Shown one piece after another: positions 7,534-13,757 of a stretch of 15,254 nucleotides of DNA. The DNA is from a bacterium UBP9_UBA1432 (GTDB lineage: Bacteria > Vulcanimicrobiota > Xenobia > Xenobiales > Xenobiaceae). Where the stretch lies: positions 3,570 to 18,823 of the forward strand of contig DCTU01000161.1 in assembly GCA_002329445.1 (NCBI GenBank), in the 5' to 3' direction. The position numbers were made by a program, and so were the translations under genes. Position 1 is the stretch's first letter; each line of letters opens with the position of its first letter. The notes under the pieces are model-generated. The model saw nothing but the letters and a program-made list of their open reading frames with translations. It did not search any database and was not told where the DNA came from.

Positions 7534-8406
7534 CTAGACTCCAGACTGGATCCGGACCTGCGAACGAAGAGTCGTCTCGCTCTTCTTGGGGTTGCTCATC
7601 CGGTTGTTGTCGCCCCTGCGGAAGGTGATGGCCCGGACCGTGACGTTGAAGAGATTGCGGTCGTAGGTCAGGTGCGAGTGCGCCCGACACTCGGTCAGGG
7701 TGACCTCCTTGCCCGGCGCGCCCGTCAATGGATCGTAGTAGACCGGGTGTTGAACCCGGAACTCCAGGATGTCGTCGGGCCCGTTGAGCCGACCCACCAC
7801 CAGGTCCTCGTCATAGGTCACGCGCACCACCGGGAAGTAGGCTGGCCGCACCAGCCAGTGACCCGTGTCGAAGGAGTGGCCGGGACTGGTGGTGCCGACA
7901 TCCTTGATCCGGCGGTAGACCCGGTTCCAGGGAGTGCGGGCGTCGGCGGGACTGGGGGGAACCATCCACTGGACGTAGGCGTACTTGTTCAGGTCGGCCG
8001 GGTCGAAGCTCCCGCCGGCAGTGGCAGTGGCGGGCCGGGTGAAGATCACCAGGTTGTCGGCGAAATGCCCGTCTTCCGGAGTCACTCCGAGCATGAAGAT
8101 CGGGTCCTGGAAGAGAGAACCCCGGTCCACCGTGCCGTACACGTCCGGGTACAAAATCCCCGAAGGAACCTGACTGGTTCCCAGGGAGGTCAGGGGCAGC
8201 GTGGTGGCCGTGCGCATCTCGTCCACCAGGCGGTTCAGGACGTCCCGAGCCACCACCTGGGCCTCTCGGACGTTGCGATCAAACTCCTGGGCTCGCAGGC
8301 CGATCATGATCCAGTAGGCGGCCATGGCGGAAACGGCCGTGAACAAGGCCGCGGCCACCAGCAGTTCGATCAGCGTGAAGCCGGGGTTCCGTCGGGTCAT
8401 GTTCAT
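7534..8406 (-). CDS. PilW-like minor pilin (type IV pilus / pseudopilus)
   Basis: Prepilin of 290 aa with a textbook class III signal: MNMTRRNPG, then FTLIELLVAAALF. Peptidase cleavage falls after Gly9, with Glu14 at mature +5. The hydrophobic helix covers about residues 10-36, then comes an amphipathic stretch ending in VLNRLVDEMRTAT, typical of PilW/GspJ-like proteins. The remaining 220 residues look like a soluble beta-rich domain. The ATG at 8406 overlaps the stop of the upstream PilV-like gene (ATGA), with AGGA 10 bases before it; a second in-frame ATG at 8400 is less well spaced. Second gene of the V-W-X trio; it should assemble with them into a priming or tip complex in the inner membrane. 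Distinguishing PilW from GspJ is not possible here. Confidence 0.85.
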   Translation of the reverse strand: MNMTRRNPGFTLIELLVAAALFTAVSAMAAYWIMIGLRAQEFDRNVREAQVVARDVLNRLVDEMRTATTLPLTSLGTSQVPSGILYPDVYGTVDRGSLFQDPIFMLGVTPEDGHFADNLVIFTRPATATAGGSFDPADLNKYAYVQWMVPPSPADARTPWNRVYRRIKDVGTTSPGHSFDTGHWLVRPAYFPVVRVTYDEDLVVGRLNGPDDILEFRVQHPVYYDPLTGAPGKEVTLTECRAHSHLTYDRNLFNVTVRAITFRRGDNNRMSNPKKSETTLRSQVRIQSGV

Positions 8407-8885
8407 CGGTTGCCGGTCCTGGCGGTGTGAATCGTCACGTGACGCTGCACCATCTGATGGTTGACGGGCTCCATCCAGTAGACGGTCACCCGGATGTCCG
8501 CATAGGTGAAGGGTGTGTCGCCCACCACCAAGATGCCCCGCTCCTCGCCATCCTCCGAGACCAACGAGTAGGGCTCGGGGATCTCGGTGCGCGGGAAGTT
8601 GCGGAAACGCGCGTTGTCCGGACGCCATCCGCCGTCCCGAGCGAAATCCTCCAGATACAGGCCGCCCGGGCTCAACGCGGAGGGTCGGTTGAAGGGCAAG
8701 GTCCGAAGCTCTTCGGCCACTGCGCCGGCCAGCTCGGCGGCCTGGACCGAGCGATGGGTCTTGCGGTTGAGCTTGAAGGCCGCCGGATAGACCGCCGCGA
8801 ACGCGATCAACGTCGTGCTGAGCAGCATCAGGGTGATGAGAACCTCCAGCAGGGAAAGACCCCTGCTGGAACCTCGCCGGGTCAT
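8403..8885 (-). CDS. PilV/GspI-like minor pilin
   Basis: Prepilin of 160 aa. The leader MTRRGSSRG is followed by LSLLEVLITLMLLSTTL: cleavage after Gly9 and Glu14 at +5. The helix continues to about residue 35 and is followed by a small soluble domain ending in VTVYWMEPVNHQMVQRHVTI, close to the C-terminal strand pattern of PilV/GspI-like proteins. The reading frame stays open far upstream (to 9821), but the ATG at 8885 has AAGGTG about 4 bases before it and gives a correctly sized leader. The upstream extension would run through the opposite-strand genes. First gene of the minus-strand minor-pilin operon, overlapping the next gene by 4 bases. Confidence 0.85.
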   Translation of the reverse strand: MTRRGSSRGLSLLEVLITLMLLSTTLIAFAAVYPAAFKLNRKTHRSVQAAELAGAVAEELRTLPFNRPSALSPGGLYLEDFARDGGWRPDNARFRNFPRTEIPEPYSLVSEDGEERGILVVGDTPFTYADIRVTVYWMEPVNHQMVQRHVTIHTARTGNR

Positions 8886-8985
8886 GCGCACCTTTTCACT
8901 CCGCGTGCCTCTCTTCCCCCCTTGCATTCTGTTATTATAGTACACGATACAAGGACCTGAATTCCACCTTCTCTGGGAGACTTCC
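8886..8985. promoter_or_regulatory. AT-rich divergent promoter region of the minor-pilin locus
   Basis: These 100 bases separate the two arms of the pilin locus. They contain a conspicuously AT-rich stretch (tgttattatagtacacgata, 8930-8949) in otherwise GC-rich DNA. On the minus strand TATAAT (8939-8934) is a perfect -10 box about 50 bases before the PilV-like start; the best -35 candidate, TTCAGG (8961-8956, 16-base spacer), is weak. On the plus strand TATAGT (8936-8941) overlaps it and could serve the opposite genes, again without a good -35. Overlapping -10 boxes would make the two operons compete for polymerase. Weak -35 elements suggest an activator. Confidence 0.5.
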
Positions 8986-9408
8986 ATGAACATTCCGAAA
9001 AACGGGCCGGCCATCCGGCTGGCTTCCAGGGTGGCAGTTCTTGCCGTGGCCTTGCTGCTGGCCTTCTGCATCGCCGCCCAGGCCGCTGTCGTCGAAGGTG
9101 GCCAGGTCGAACGAGAGGTGGACACCCCCGCCGGGATCCAGACCCAGAAGCACCTTGGAGAGGACCCGTCCGCGCCGGAACTCGTGCCCACCTCGACCAG
9201 GTCGACCGCCCCTGTCACCCCCCGGCCGACTCCCTCCTCCCTCCAGCAGGAGCCCGAGACTCCGACAGAAACGGGCGTCCAGGTCTCTTCGCCGGAAGCC
9301 CCGGCCGAGGAGGGAGGAATCCTGGGCTTCGTCGTGGTCGGACTGATCGTGGTCGCCCTGGGGACCTTCATCGTCCTCCTGGTTGCCCGCTCCCGAGGTC
9401 GGAACTGA
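8986..9408 (+). CDS. Small exported protein with disordered stalk and C-terminal Gly-Gly/membrane/Arg tag
   Basis: I do not recognise this 140-aa protein as a named family. Residues 1-33 look like a signal peptide: basic start, hydrophobic core VAVLAVALLLAFCIA, likely cleavage at AQA/AVV. Residues 34-108 are rich in Pro, Thr, Ser and Glu and probably disordered, like a stalk or linker. The C-terminus has EEGG (108-111), a hydrophobic helix (about 111-133) and a terminal basic cluster RSRGRN. The mature protein should sit outside the cytoplasm, tethered by its C-terminus, or be processed there as in CTERM-type sorting. GGGAG lies 6 bases before the ATG. Its stop overlaps the start of the GspH/FimT-like gene (TGATG), so the two are translationally coupled and probably share a role in pilus biogenesis (inference). 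Confidence 0.72.
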   Translation: MNIPKNGPAIRLASRVAVLAVALLLAFCIAAQAAVVEGGQVEREVDTPAGIQTQKHLGEDPSAPELVPTSTRSTAPVTPRPTPSSLQQEPETPTETGVQVSSPEAPAEEGGILGFVVVGLIVVALGTFIVLLVARSRGRN

Positions 9409-9968
9409 TGGCGCGCCGGGAACGCGGGGTCACCCTGCTGGAAATCATGGTCGTGATCGCCATCATGGCCATCCTCCTGGCCATGGGCACCGCCCAGTAT
9501 CGCAGGATGCAGGCCAACAACACCTTCAACAACGAGGTGGAGCGCCTGGGCACCGAACTCCGCAACGCGGGTACCCTGGCCCAGGCCGCCGGCATGCTCC
9601 AGTCCGGGGTGAACCCCGGCAATGCCCGGCCCGAAGACCTGTCCAAGAACCGAAGCGGGCTCTTCCTCTGGCAGACCTGGCGCAATGGAAGCGTCGTGGC
9701 CCAAGGCGAACTGGGTAGCCAGGGCACGGTCCGAGTCGACTACAACACCAACTTCACCTACTCCAGGCCCCTCAACCCCGGCGTCCATCTGACCCTCACG
9801 CCCCTGGACCCCGACACCCACAGGCCTCTGGGGAACCCCGCCGTGCAGGTGGTCTTCACGCCCTCGGGCACGCCCCTCAGCTCGGGTCGAATCGTGTGTT
9901 CCTTCCTGGGGCGGCCGATGACCATCAAACTCAGCTCGCTGGGAGCCATCGAAGGTCCCGTCCAGTAA
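9408..9968 (+). CDS. GspH/FimT-like minor pilin
   Basis: Prepilin of 186 aa. The very short leader MARRERG is followed by VTLLEIMVVIAIMAILLAMG: cleavage after Gly7, Glu12 at mature +5. The helix extends into YRRMQANNTFNNEVERLGTELRNA, typical of GspH/FimT alpha-1. The C-terminal half has the strand-rich layout of this family, including VQVVFTPSGTP and a final block MTIKLSSLGAIEG. It begins inside the stop codon of the upstream stalk protein, so expression depends on that gene. With the PilV-, PilW- and PilX-like genes across the divergent promoter it completes the set of four minor pilins needed to prime a type IV pilus or type II pseudopilus. Which of the two machines it serves cannot be decided in this window. 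Confidence 0.85.
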   Translation: MARRERGVTLLEIMVVIAIMAILLAMGTAQYRRMQANNTFNNEVERLGTELRNAGTLAQAAGMLQSGVNPGNARPEDLSKNRSGLFLWQTWRNGSVVAQGELGSQGTVRVDYNTNFTYSRPLNPGVHLTLTPLDPDTHRPLGNPAVQVVFTPSGTPLSSGRIVCSFLGRPMTIKLSSLGAIEGPVQ

Positions 9969-10154
9969 CCGTCAAACGGCAAGCACCTCAATGGTGGCCC
10001 CGCTTTGAAGACGCCATCCCTCCTGCCGACACGGACCGGCGTTCACCAAGGGCGTGATGCAGGCGTCCTGTTCCGGATTCCTGGCCGTCCCAAGAGGACT
10101 CGGCGGTCCCCTCTGAGAAGTCGAAGCCTGATCTGGCCGGCTCGGAGGGAGACC
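9969..10154 (+). other. Intergenic region between GspH/FimT-like and WYL genes
   Basis: These 186 bases contain no gene I can support. No terminator with a T-run follows the pilin gene, so read-through into the regulator is possible. The right part (10096-10150) resembles fragments of a thiamine pyrophosphate riboswitch but lacks essential parts (see findings). The 50 codons open in the WYL frame before 10155 have no ribosome site and no protein-like composition. Confidence 0.4.
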
Positions 10155-10157
10155 GTG
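10144..10157 (+). promoter_or_regulatory. Ribosome binding site and GTG start of the WYL regulator
   Basis: GGAGG (10144-10148) lies 6 bases before GTG (10155). This decides the start over the ATG at 10005, which would add 50 residues with no family resemblance. Confidence 0.8.
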
Positions 10158-11165
10158 AAATCGAAGAAGGGGGGCGCCCTGACCGCCCTGAGCCTGCGTC
10201 GGATGCAGGAGATCCACCGACGTCTGAAGAGCGGTGCCCGCTACTCGTGCACGCAACTGGCCTCAGACATGGAGGTCTCCGAGCGAACCATCATGCGGGA
10301 CATCGCGTTCCTTCGCGACCGGTTCCAGGCCCCGATCCCGCCCCCTCCCCTCCCCCTGGGTTACTTCTACGAGGACCTCGACTGGGAGTTCCCCAGCGAC
10401 ATTCAACTCGACGAAGGGGAGTTCTTCGCATTCATGGTGGCCCAGAAGGTGATCCAGGGGATGGGAGCCGACTCTCCGTTCGCCCGCACCCTGCAGGCCT
10501 GCCTGAAGAAGCTCTCCCGGCACCTGGCGGGTCGGCTGCCGGTGCGGACCGAGGACCTGTTCCACCGCGGTTACGACTTTGACATGGGCCCATTGCGCCA
10601 GGTCGACCCGGAGGTGCTGCAGGAGGTCGATCGGGCCCTGGCCCGCAAAGCCCCCGTGGACCTGGTCTATCACTCGCTGCACCGGGGTCTGGAGCGCAAC
10701 CGGCGCGTGGTGGAGCCCTACGTCCTGCGCAACTTCCGGGGCGACTGGTACCTGGTCGGTTTCTGCCGGAAGGCAAACGCCTTGCGCACCTTTGCCCTGA
10801 GCCGCATCGAGAGCTGCCAGGTTCTCTCCAACCAGACCTTCCGCCCGCGAAGCGACTTCGACCCCGAGAAGCACTTCGAGAACTCGCTGGGGATCTTTGC
10901 CTCGGGTGATCCCGGACCTTGCCGCATCTGGTTCTCCGAGCAGGCCTCCCGCTGGATCCTGGAACGCAGATGGCACGACAGCCAACGCTGCGAACGCCTG
11001 GAGGACGGCTCGATCGAGCTGATTCTGGATGTCGGCCCCACCCTGGAGGTCATCCGCTGGGTCCTGGCACACGGCGCCGATGCGCGACCGCTCTCGCCCC
11101 CGTCGCTGGTGGAAGAAGTCCGGCGTCACGTGCAGGCCATGTCCGCCCGGCTGAACGAGGGCTGA
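10155..11165 (+). CDS. WYL-domain transcriptional regulator (HTH + WYL + C-terminal WCX-like region)
   Basis: DNA-binding regulator of 336 aa. Residues about 12-60 form a winged helix-turn-helix of the HTH_11/DeoR type: RRMQEIHRRLKSG, then CTQLASDMEVSERTIMRDIAFLRD with the recognition helix. Residues about 168-225 are the WYL domain, with the diagnostic GDWYLVGFCR (Trp198-Tyr199-Leu200) and ALSRIES after it. The WYL domain is an Sm-like fold known to bind ligands, including nucleic acids or nucleotides, in related regulators. The C-terminal part (about 255-330) fits the WCX extension and ends LVEEVRRHVQAM. The length is normal for the family. It follows the pilin gene on the same strand 186 bases away, so it may regulate the pilus locus, but no operator repeat was found. 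It converges with the permease gene 15 bases downstream. Confidence 0.92.
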   Translation: MKSKKGGALTALSLRRMQEIHRRLKSGARYSCTQLASDMEVSERTIMRDIAFLRDRFQAPIPPPPLPLGYFYEDLDWEFPSDIQLDEGEFFAFMVAQKVIQGMGADSPFARTLQACLKKLSRHLAGRLPVRTEDLFHRGYDFDMGPLRQVDPEVLQEVDRALARKAPVDLVYHSLHRGLERNRRVVEPYVLRNFRGDWYLVGFCRKANALRTFALSRIESCQVLSNQTFRPRSDFDPEKHFENSLGIFASGDPGPCRIWFSEQASRWILERRWHDSQRCERLEDGSIELILDVGPTLEVIRWVLAHGADARPLSPPSLVEEVRRHVQAMSARLNEG

Positions 11166-11180
11166 CCCGCTGCAGGCCTT

Positions 11181-11942
11181 TCAGGAACCGAGCAGGGTCG
11201 GCAGGTTCATGGCCAGGACGAAGACGGCGATTCCCAGCATGAACCAGGCGAAGAAGCGCTGCAGGACGTCGCTGCGCAGACGATCCGCCAACCTTCCGCC
11301 GACCAGGACACCCACCGCGGCCAACCCCGAAAAGGACGCCGCCATCTGCCACGGAAGCGAAAAGTGGCCGACATAGCCGGTGGCGCTGGTCAGGGAGGTC
11401 AGGGCAATCACCATCAGGGAGGTTCCCGCGGCATCCTGCATCGACATGCCCGGCCCCAGCAGGACCAGGGTGGGCACGATCATGAAGCCTCCGCCCACAC
11501 CGACCAGGCCGGTCAGGATCCCGACTCCGAAACCACGGGACAGAAGCCAGAAGAGGGGCACGGTCCTGCTGGATGCAGGGTTGCGCCCGCCCGCTCGACG
11601 CAGCATCCAGAAGGCAGCCACGCCCACCACCGCGCCGAACAGGGTCAACTGGAGGACCTCGCTGATCTGGCGACCCAGGAAGGCCCCTCCAAGACTGCCC
11701 AGGACGGCGCTGGAAGCGAAGGTCAAACCGGTGCGCAGGCGCACATGCCCCACTCTCCAGGCCCTGAAGGCCCCCACCATGCTGACCAGACAGACCACCA
11801 TCAGGCTGGTGGCGATGGAAGCTCGAGGCTCCATGCCAACCAGGTAGACCAGGATCGGGACCGTCAGGATCGACCCCCCGCTGCCCAGGGTCCCCATGGA
11901 GAGCCCCACCAGAAAGGCCAGGGCCAGGGTCACCAGGTTCAA
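11181..11942 (-). CDS. TauE/SafE (TSUP) family membrane permease
   Basis: Integral membrane protein of 253 aa, predicted with about eight helices in two similar halves. Each half starts with the glycine-rich TSUP signature: GLSMGTLGSGGSILTVPIL near residues 13-31, and GLVGVGGGFMIVPTLVLL at about residues 141-158. Family members export sulfite, sulfoacetate or related organosulfur anions, or move other small anions; the substrate here is not visible. The start is TTG at 11942: an in-frame TAG, the stop of the upstream gene, lies 9 codons before it. GGAGG (11951-11947) sits only 4 bases before the TTG, and no ATG gives a complete first signature. It lies 24 bases downstream of the secreted-protein gene, so the two form an operon. 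Confidence 0.92.
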   Translation of the reverse strand: MNLVTLALAFLVGLSMGTLGSGGSILTVPILVYLVGMEPRASIATSLMVVCLVSMVGAFRAWRVGHVRLRTGLTFASSAVLGSLGGAFLGRQISEVLQLTLFGAVVGVAAFWMLRRAGGRNPASSRTVPLFWLLSRGFGVGILTGLVGVGGGFMIVPTLVLLGPGMSMQDAAGTSLMVIALTSLTSATGYVGHFSLPWQMAASFSGLAAVGVLVGGRLADRLRSDVLQRFFAWFMLGIAVFVLAMNLPTLLGS

Positions 11943-11951
11943 GTCGCCTCC
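11943..11951 (-). promoter_or_regulatory. Ribosome binding site deciding a TTG start for the permease
   Basis: GGAGG at 11951-11947 precedes TTG (11942-11940) with a short 4-base spacer. The combination of TTG and a short spacer suggests modest expression relative to the upstream gene. Confidence 0.65.
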
Positions 11952-11966
11952 ACCCTCGAAGGGCTT

Positions 11967-12302
11967 CTACTTCCGACGCCGCATCGCGTCGGGGAAGTCG
12001 TCGTTGTTGAAGGTGACCTCGTCACGCCGGGAGCGGGCAGTCAAGGTGACCCATTCCTTGGCCACTTCGTCGCCAACCTCGGCCTCGACCTTGTGGCTTC
12101 CCAAGGGCACGTCGTACTCTTCGCTGGACCCTTTCCAGATCCGGCCCTGGTTGTAGCCCCCGATCACCACGTAGATTTCGAAGTCGCTGTCGTTGCAGAC
12201 CCGGACGGTGCCGGACTCCTGGTCCGCCCGAACAGGCGTCCAGGCCATCAGGCACAAGGTCAGCGTGGCCAGGATGGCCAGGGAGAGTCTTCGGAGCAGC
12301 AT
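11967..12302 (-). CDS. Small secreted beta-rich protein of unknown function
   Basis: I do not recognise this 111-aa protein. A clear signal peptide covers residues 1-26 (MLLRRLSLAILATLTLCLMAWTPVRA, cleavage before DQES); the Cys at 17 is within the hydrophobic core and does not form a lipobox. The mature 85 residues show alternating strand patterns (GTVRVCNDSDFEIYVVIGG, YDVPLGSHKVEAEV, EWVTLTARSRRDEVTF), suggesting a small beta-sandwich of the kind seen in PEGA-like or invasin-like surface domains. It ends with a basic RRRK. The start at 12302 has an ideal ribosome site (GGAGG, 7 bases). An open frame reaching 12392 is ignored because it would bury the signal peptide. It is co-transcribed with the permease downstream, so it might be a periplasmic partner (inference). 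Confidence 0.75.
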   Translation of the reverse strand: MLLRRLSLAILATLTLCLMAWTPVRADQESGTVRVCNDSDFEIYVVIGGYNQGRIWKGSSEEYDVPLGSHKVEAEVGDEVAKEWVTLTARSRRDEVTFNNDDFPDAMRRRK

Positions 12303-12504
12303 GGGCACTCCTCCCTTCTTGGACTGCAGACAAAGGGATCTTCTCATCTCTCGGGGGCCGGGTCCACCCCCTGCCCGAAGATCGCGACCCATCTCGGGAC
12401 CGGCCGGCAGCTTTTTTCATGTTCCCTTCAGGGTCCAGGTTCAAGCTGATTCCACGGCGGGGGCCTTCGCGGGGGGGGGACGGGAACCCAGGGAAGGAAG
12501 GAAG
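12303..12504. promoter_or_regulatory. Divergent intergenic region with a G9 tract
   Basis: These 202 bases lie between the secreted-protein gene (minus) and the 99-aa gene (plus). An AT-rich spot (agcttttttcatgttccctt, 12409-12428) is the best candidate for promoter elements but no clear -35/-10 pair is seen. Nine consecutive G (12471-12479) lie 25 bases before the plus-strand ATG at 12505, in the promoter-leader zone. No terminator or known RNA structure was recognised. Confidence 0.45.
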
Positions 12505-12804
12505 ATGGAAGCCCTCTTCACGCATGGGATGCCCAGGGGAGTCGTGGAGCTGATCACCTCACCACCCGGCACCAGCCTGCGCGATCTGGCGGGCCGTGCT
12601 CAGGCTGCCCTGACGGAGATTTCCGACGACTCGGCACGCTCGCGGGCGGGTCAGTGCCTGCTGGTCTTCCTGCAAGGCCGGACCGAGGCCCACCAGCGCC
12701 AGACCGTCACGCGCGCCCTCCAGGTCATGGCTCGCTTCCCCCACTATCCACGCCCCCGCGCAGAGGTTGCCCGCCGGGTGTTGGAGTGTCTGGCTTCCTC
12801 CTGA
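12505..12804 (+). CDS. Hypothetical 99-aa protein, mostly helical
   Basis: No family is recognised. The protein is short, soluble-looking and probably helical: LRDLAGRAQAALTEISDDSARSR, then HQRQTVTRALQVMARF, then AEVARRVLECL near the end. It has no signal peptide or membrane segment. The ATG at 12505 is preceded by purine-rich AAGGAAGGAAG, a plausible ribosome site. The open frame extends upstream to 12193 but there it is antisense to the secreted-protein gene. It converges with the MBL-fold gene, whose stop is 30 bases away, with only a weak 5-bp hairpin between them. Moderate confidence that it is a real gene, because it rests on start context and codon bias only. Confidence 0.55.
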   Translation: MEALFTHGMPRGVVELITSPPGTSLRDLAGRAQAALTEISDDSARSRAGQCLLVFLQGRTEAHQRQTVTRALQVMARFPHYPRPRAEVARRVLECLASS

Positions 12805-12834
12805 GGCGATGAAGGGTCCTGGGCGGAAGCCAGG

Positions 12835-13743
12835 TCATCTCCCCTGCCCTCCCGAGCCCTGGACTTCTGCCAGGGCTGCGCGCAGGGCCTTGAGGTGGGC
12901 CCCTCGATAGAAATCCCAAGCCTCCCGGGGGACCTCGTCGCAGAGCTTCTCGAAGGGCAGATCCACCAGGCGATCCAGCTCAGGGCTCTTAGGATCCGCG
13001 TCCCCGTGGGCTCGAGCCGCCTCGCGGACCCGACGGAAGTAGTCCAGGTTCTTCTGAATCAAGCAGGGATCCCCGTCCAGGCGATCGTGACAGGCCAGGA
13101 CCCGGAGGGGAGCCAGCCTTCGCAGGGCCTCCAGCGTCGCCACCATGTCCTTCAGATGGCCCGGCCCCTGCACAAAGGGCATGGGGTGCTCGACGGCATC
13201 CCCAGCCAGGAGGTGGCGGATTTCGGGGAACCAGACCACAACCTGGCCAGGCACGTGCCCGGGGGCAGGAAGCAGATGCGCGACCAGATCCCCCCCGTCG
13301 ATCTCCAAGGTTCCCTCGAAAGCCAGAGAAGGCGGAACCAGGCTGGCCCCCGCAAAACGCTGCGGCTCGCCGGCCTGCATGGCCTCCAGCTCCAAGGCGT
13401 CTTCAGCCTGACGCAGGCGCCGGGCACACTCCCGGGTTCCCAGGACGGGGGCTGGGAAGGCCGCCTCCGGCCCGGCGAAGACCTGGTTGCCCCAGGCATG
13501 ATCCCAGTCGGCATGGGTGTTGACCACCAACAAGGGAGGAGCCTCCCCCCCGTGACACAAGGCCGCAGCCTGCAACGCCTGCCGGGCCAGTTCAACAGCC
13601 CCGGCGCGCGAGTACAGGGTGTCCACCAGGATCGTCCAACGCCGCGTCAGGATCGCGAAGACGGTCACCACGTCAGCGCTGCGGAAGGCCAGGATTCGGG
13701 GGTCCCAACCCTTGTTGGGGAGCAGGAGCGGAAGTTCCCGCAC
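12835..13743 (-). CDS. Metallo-beta-lactamase-fold hydrolase with HxDxDH metal motif
   Basis: MBL-superfamily hydrolase of 302 aa. The metal-binding set is visible: NTHADWDH (His77, Asp79, Asp81, His82), APGH (His163), GDAVEHP (Asp182) and ACHD (His219). The superfamily motif is HxHxDH; here the second His is Asp, giving HxDxDH, which would alter the first metal site. There is no signal peptide, so it is cytoplasmic. The C-terminal 80 residues are helical and may be an added substrate-covering domain. The start is GTG at 13743, chosen because AGGAGG lies 6 bases upstream and overlaps the trpS stop. The frame continues to 13854, but that part would overlap trpS by 100 bases. Possible substrates are thioesters, lactones or phosphodiesters; undecided. 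Confidence 0.87.
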   Translation of the reverse strand: MRELPLLLPNKGWDPRILAFRSADVVTVFAILTRRWTILVDTLYSRAGAVELARQALQAAALCHGGEAPPLLVVNTHADWDHAWGNQVFAGPEAAFPAPVLGTRECARRLRQAEDALELEAMQAGEPQRFAGASLVPPSLAFEGTLEIDGGDLVAHLLPAPGHVPGQVVVWFPEIRHLLAGDAVEHPMPFVQGPGHLKDMVATLEALRRLAPLRVLACHDRLDGDPCLIQKNLDYFRRVREAARAHGDADPKSPELDRLVDLPFEKLCDEVPREAWDFYRGAHLKALRAALAEVQGSGGQGR

Positions 13744-13757
13744 GCCCGTCCTCCTCA
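13744..13757 (-). promoter_or_regulatory. Ribosome binding site overlapping the trpS stop
   Basis: TGAGGAGG on the minus strand combines the trpS stop (13757-13755) and an ideal AGGAGG site (13755-13750), 6 bases before GTG at 13743. This decides the MBL gene start and implies translational coupling to trpS. Confidence 0.82.

Noticed and set aside
8886..9821. A long N-terminal extension of the PilV-like frame
   Set aside because: It would place about 310 residues before a perfect prepilin leader and lie antisense to two supported genes; the start at 8885 has a ribosome site.
10005..10154. An ATG at 10005 as start of the WYL regulator
   Set aside because: There is no ribosome site and the 50 extra residues do not resemble the family; GTG at 10155 has an ideal site.
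9972..10256. A 94-codon minus-strand frame ending in GWRLQSGATIEVLAV
   Set aside because: The end looks superficially protein-like, but the rest is not, there is no ribosome site, and it overlaps the start of the WYL gene on the opposite strand.
12818..12834. A hairpin CCTGG-GCGGAAG-CCAGG between convergent genes as a terminator
   Set aside because: Only a 5-bp stem with no T-run on either strand.
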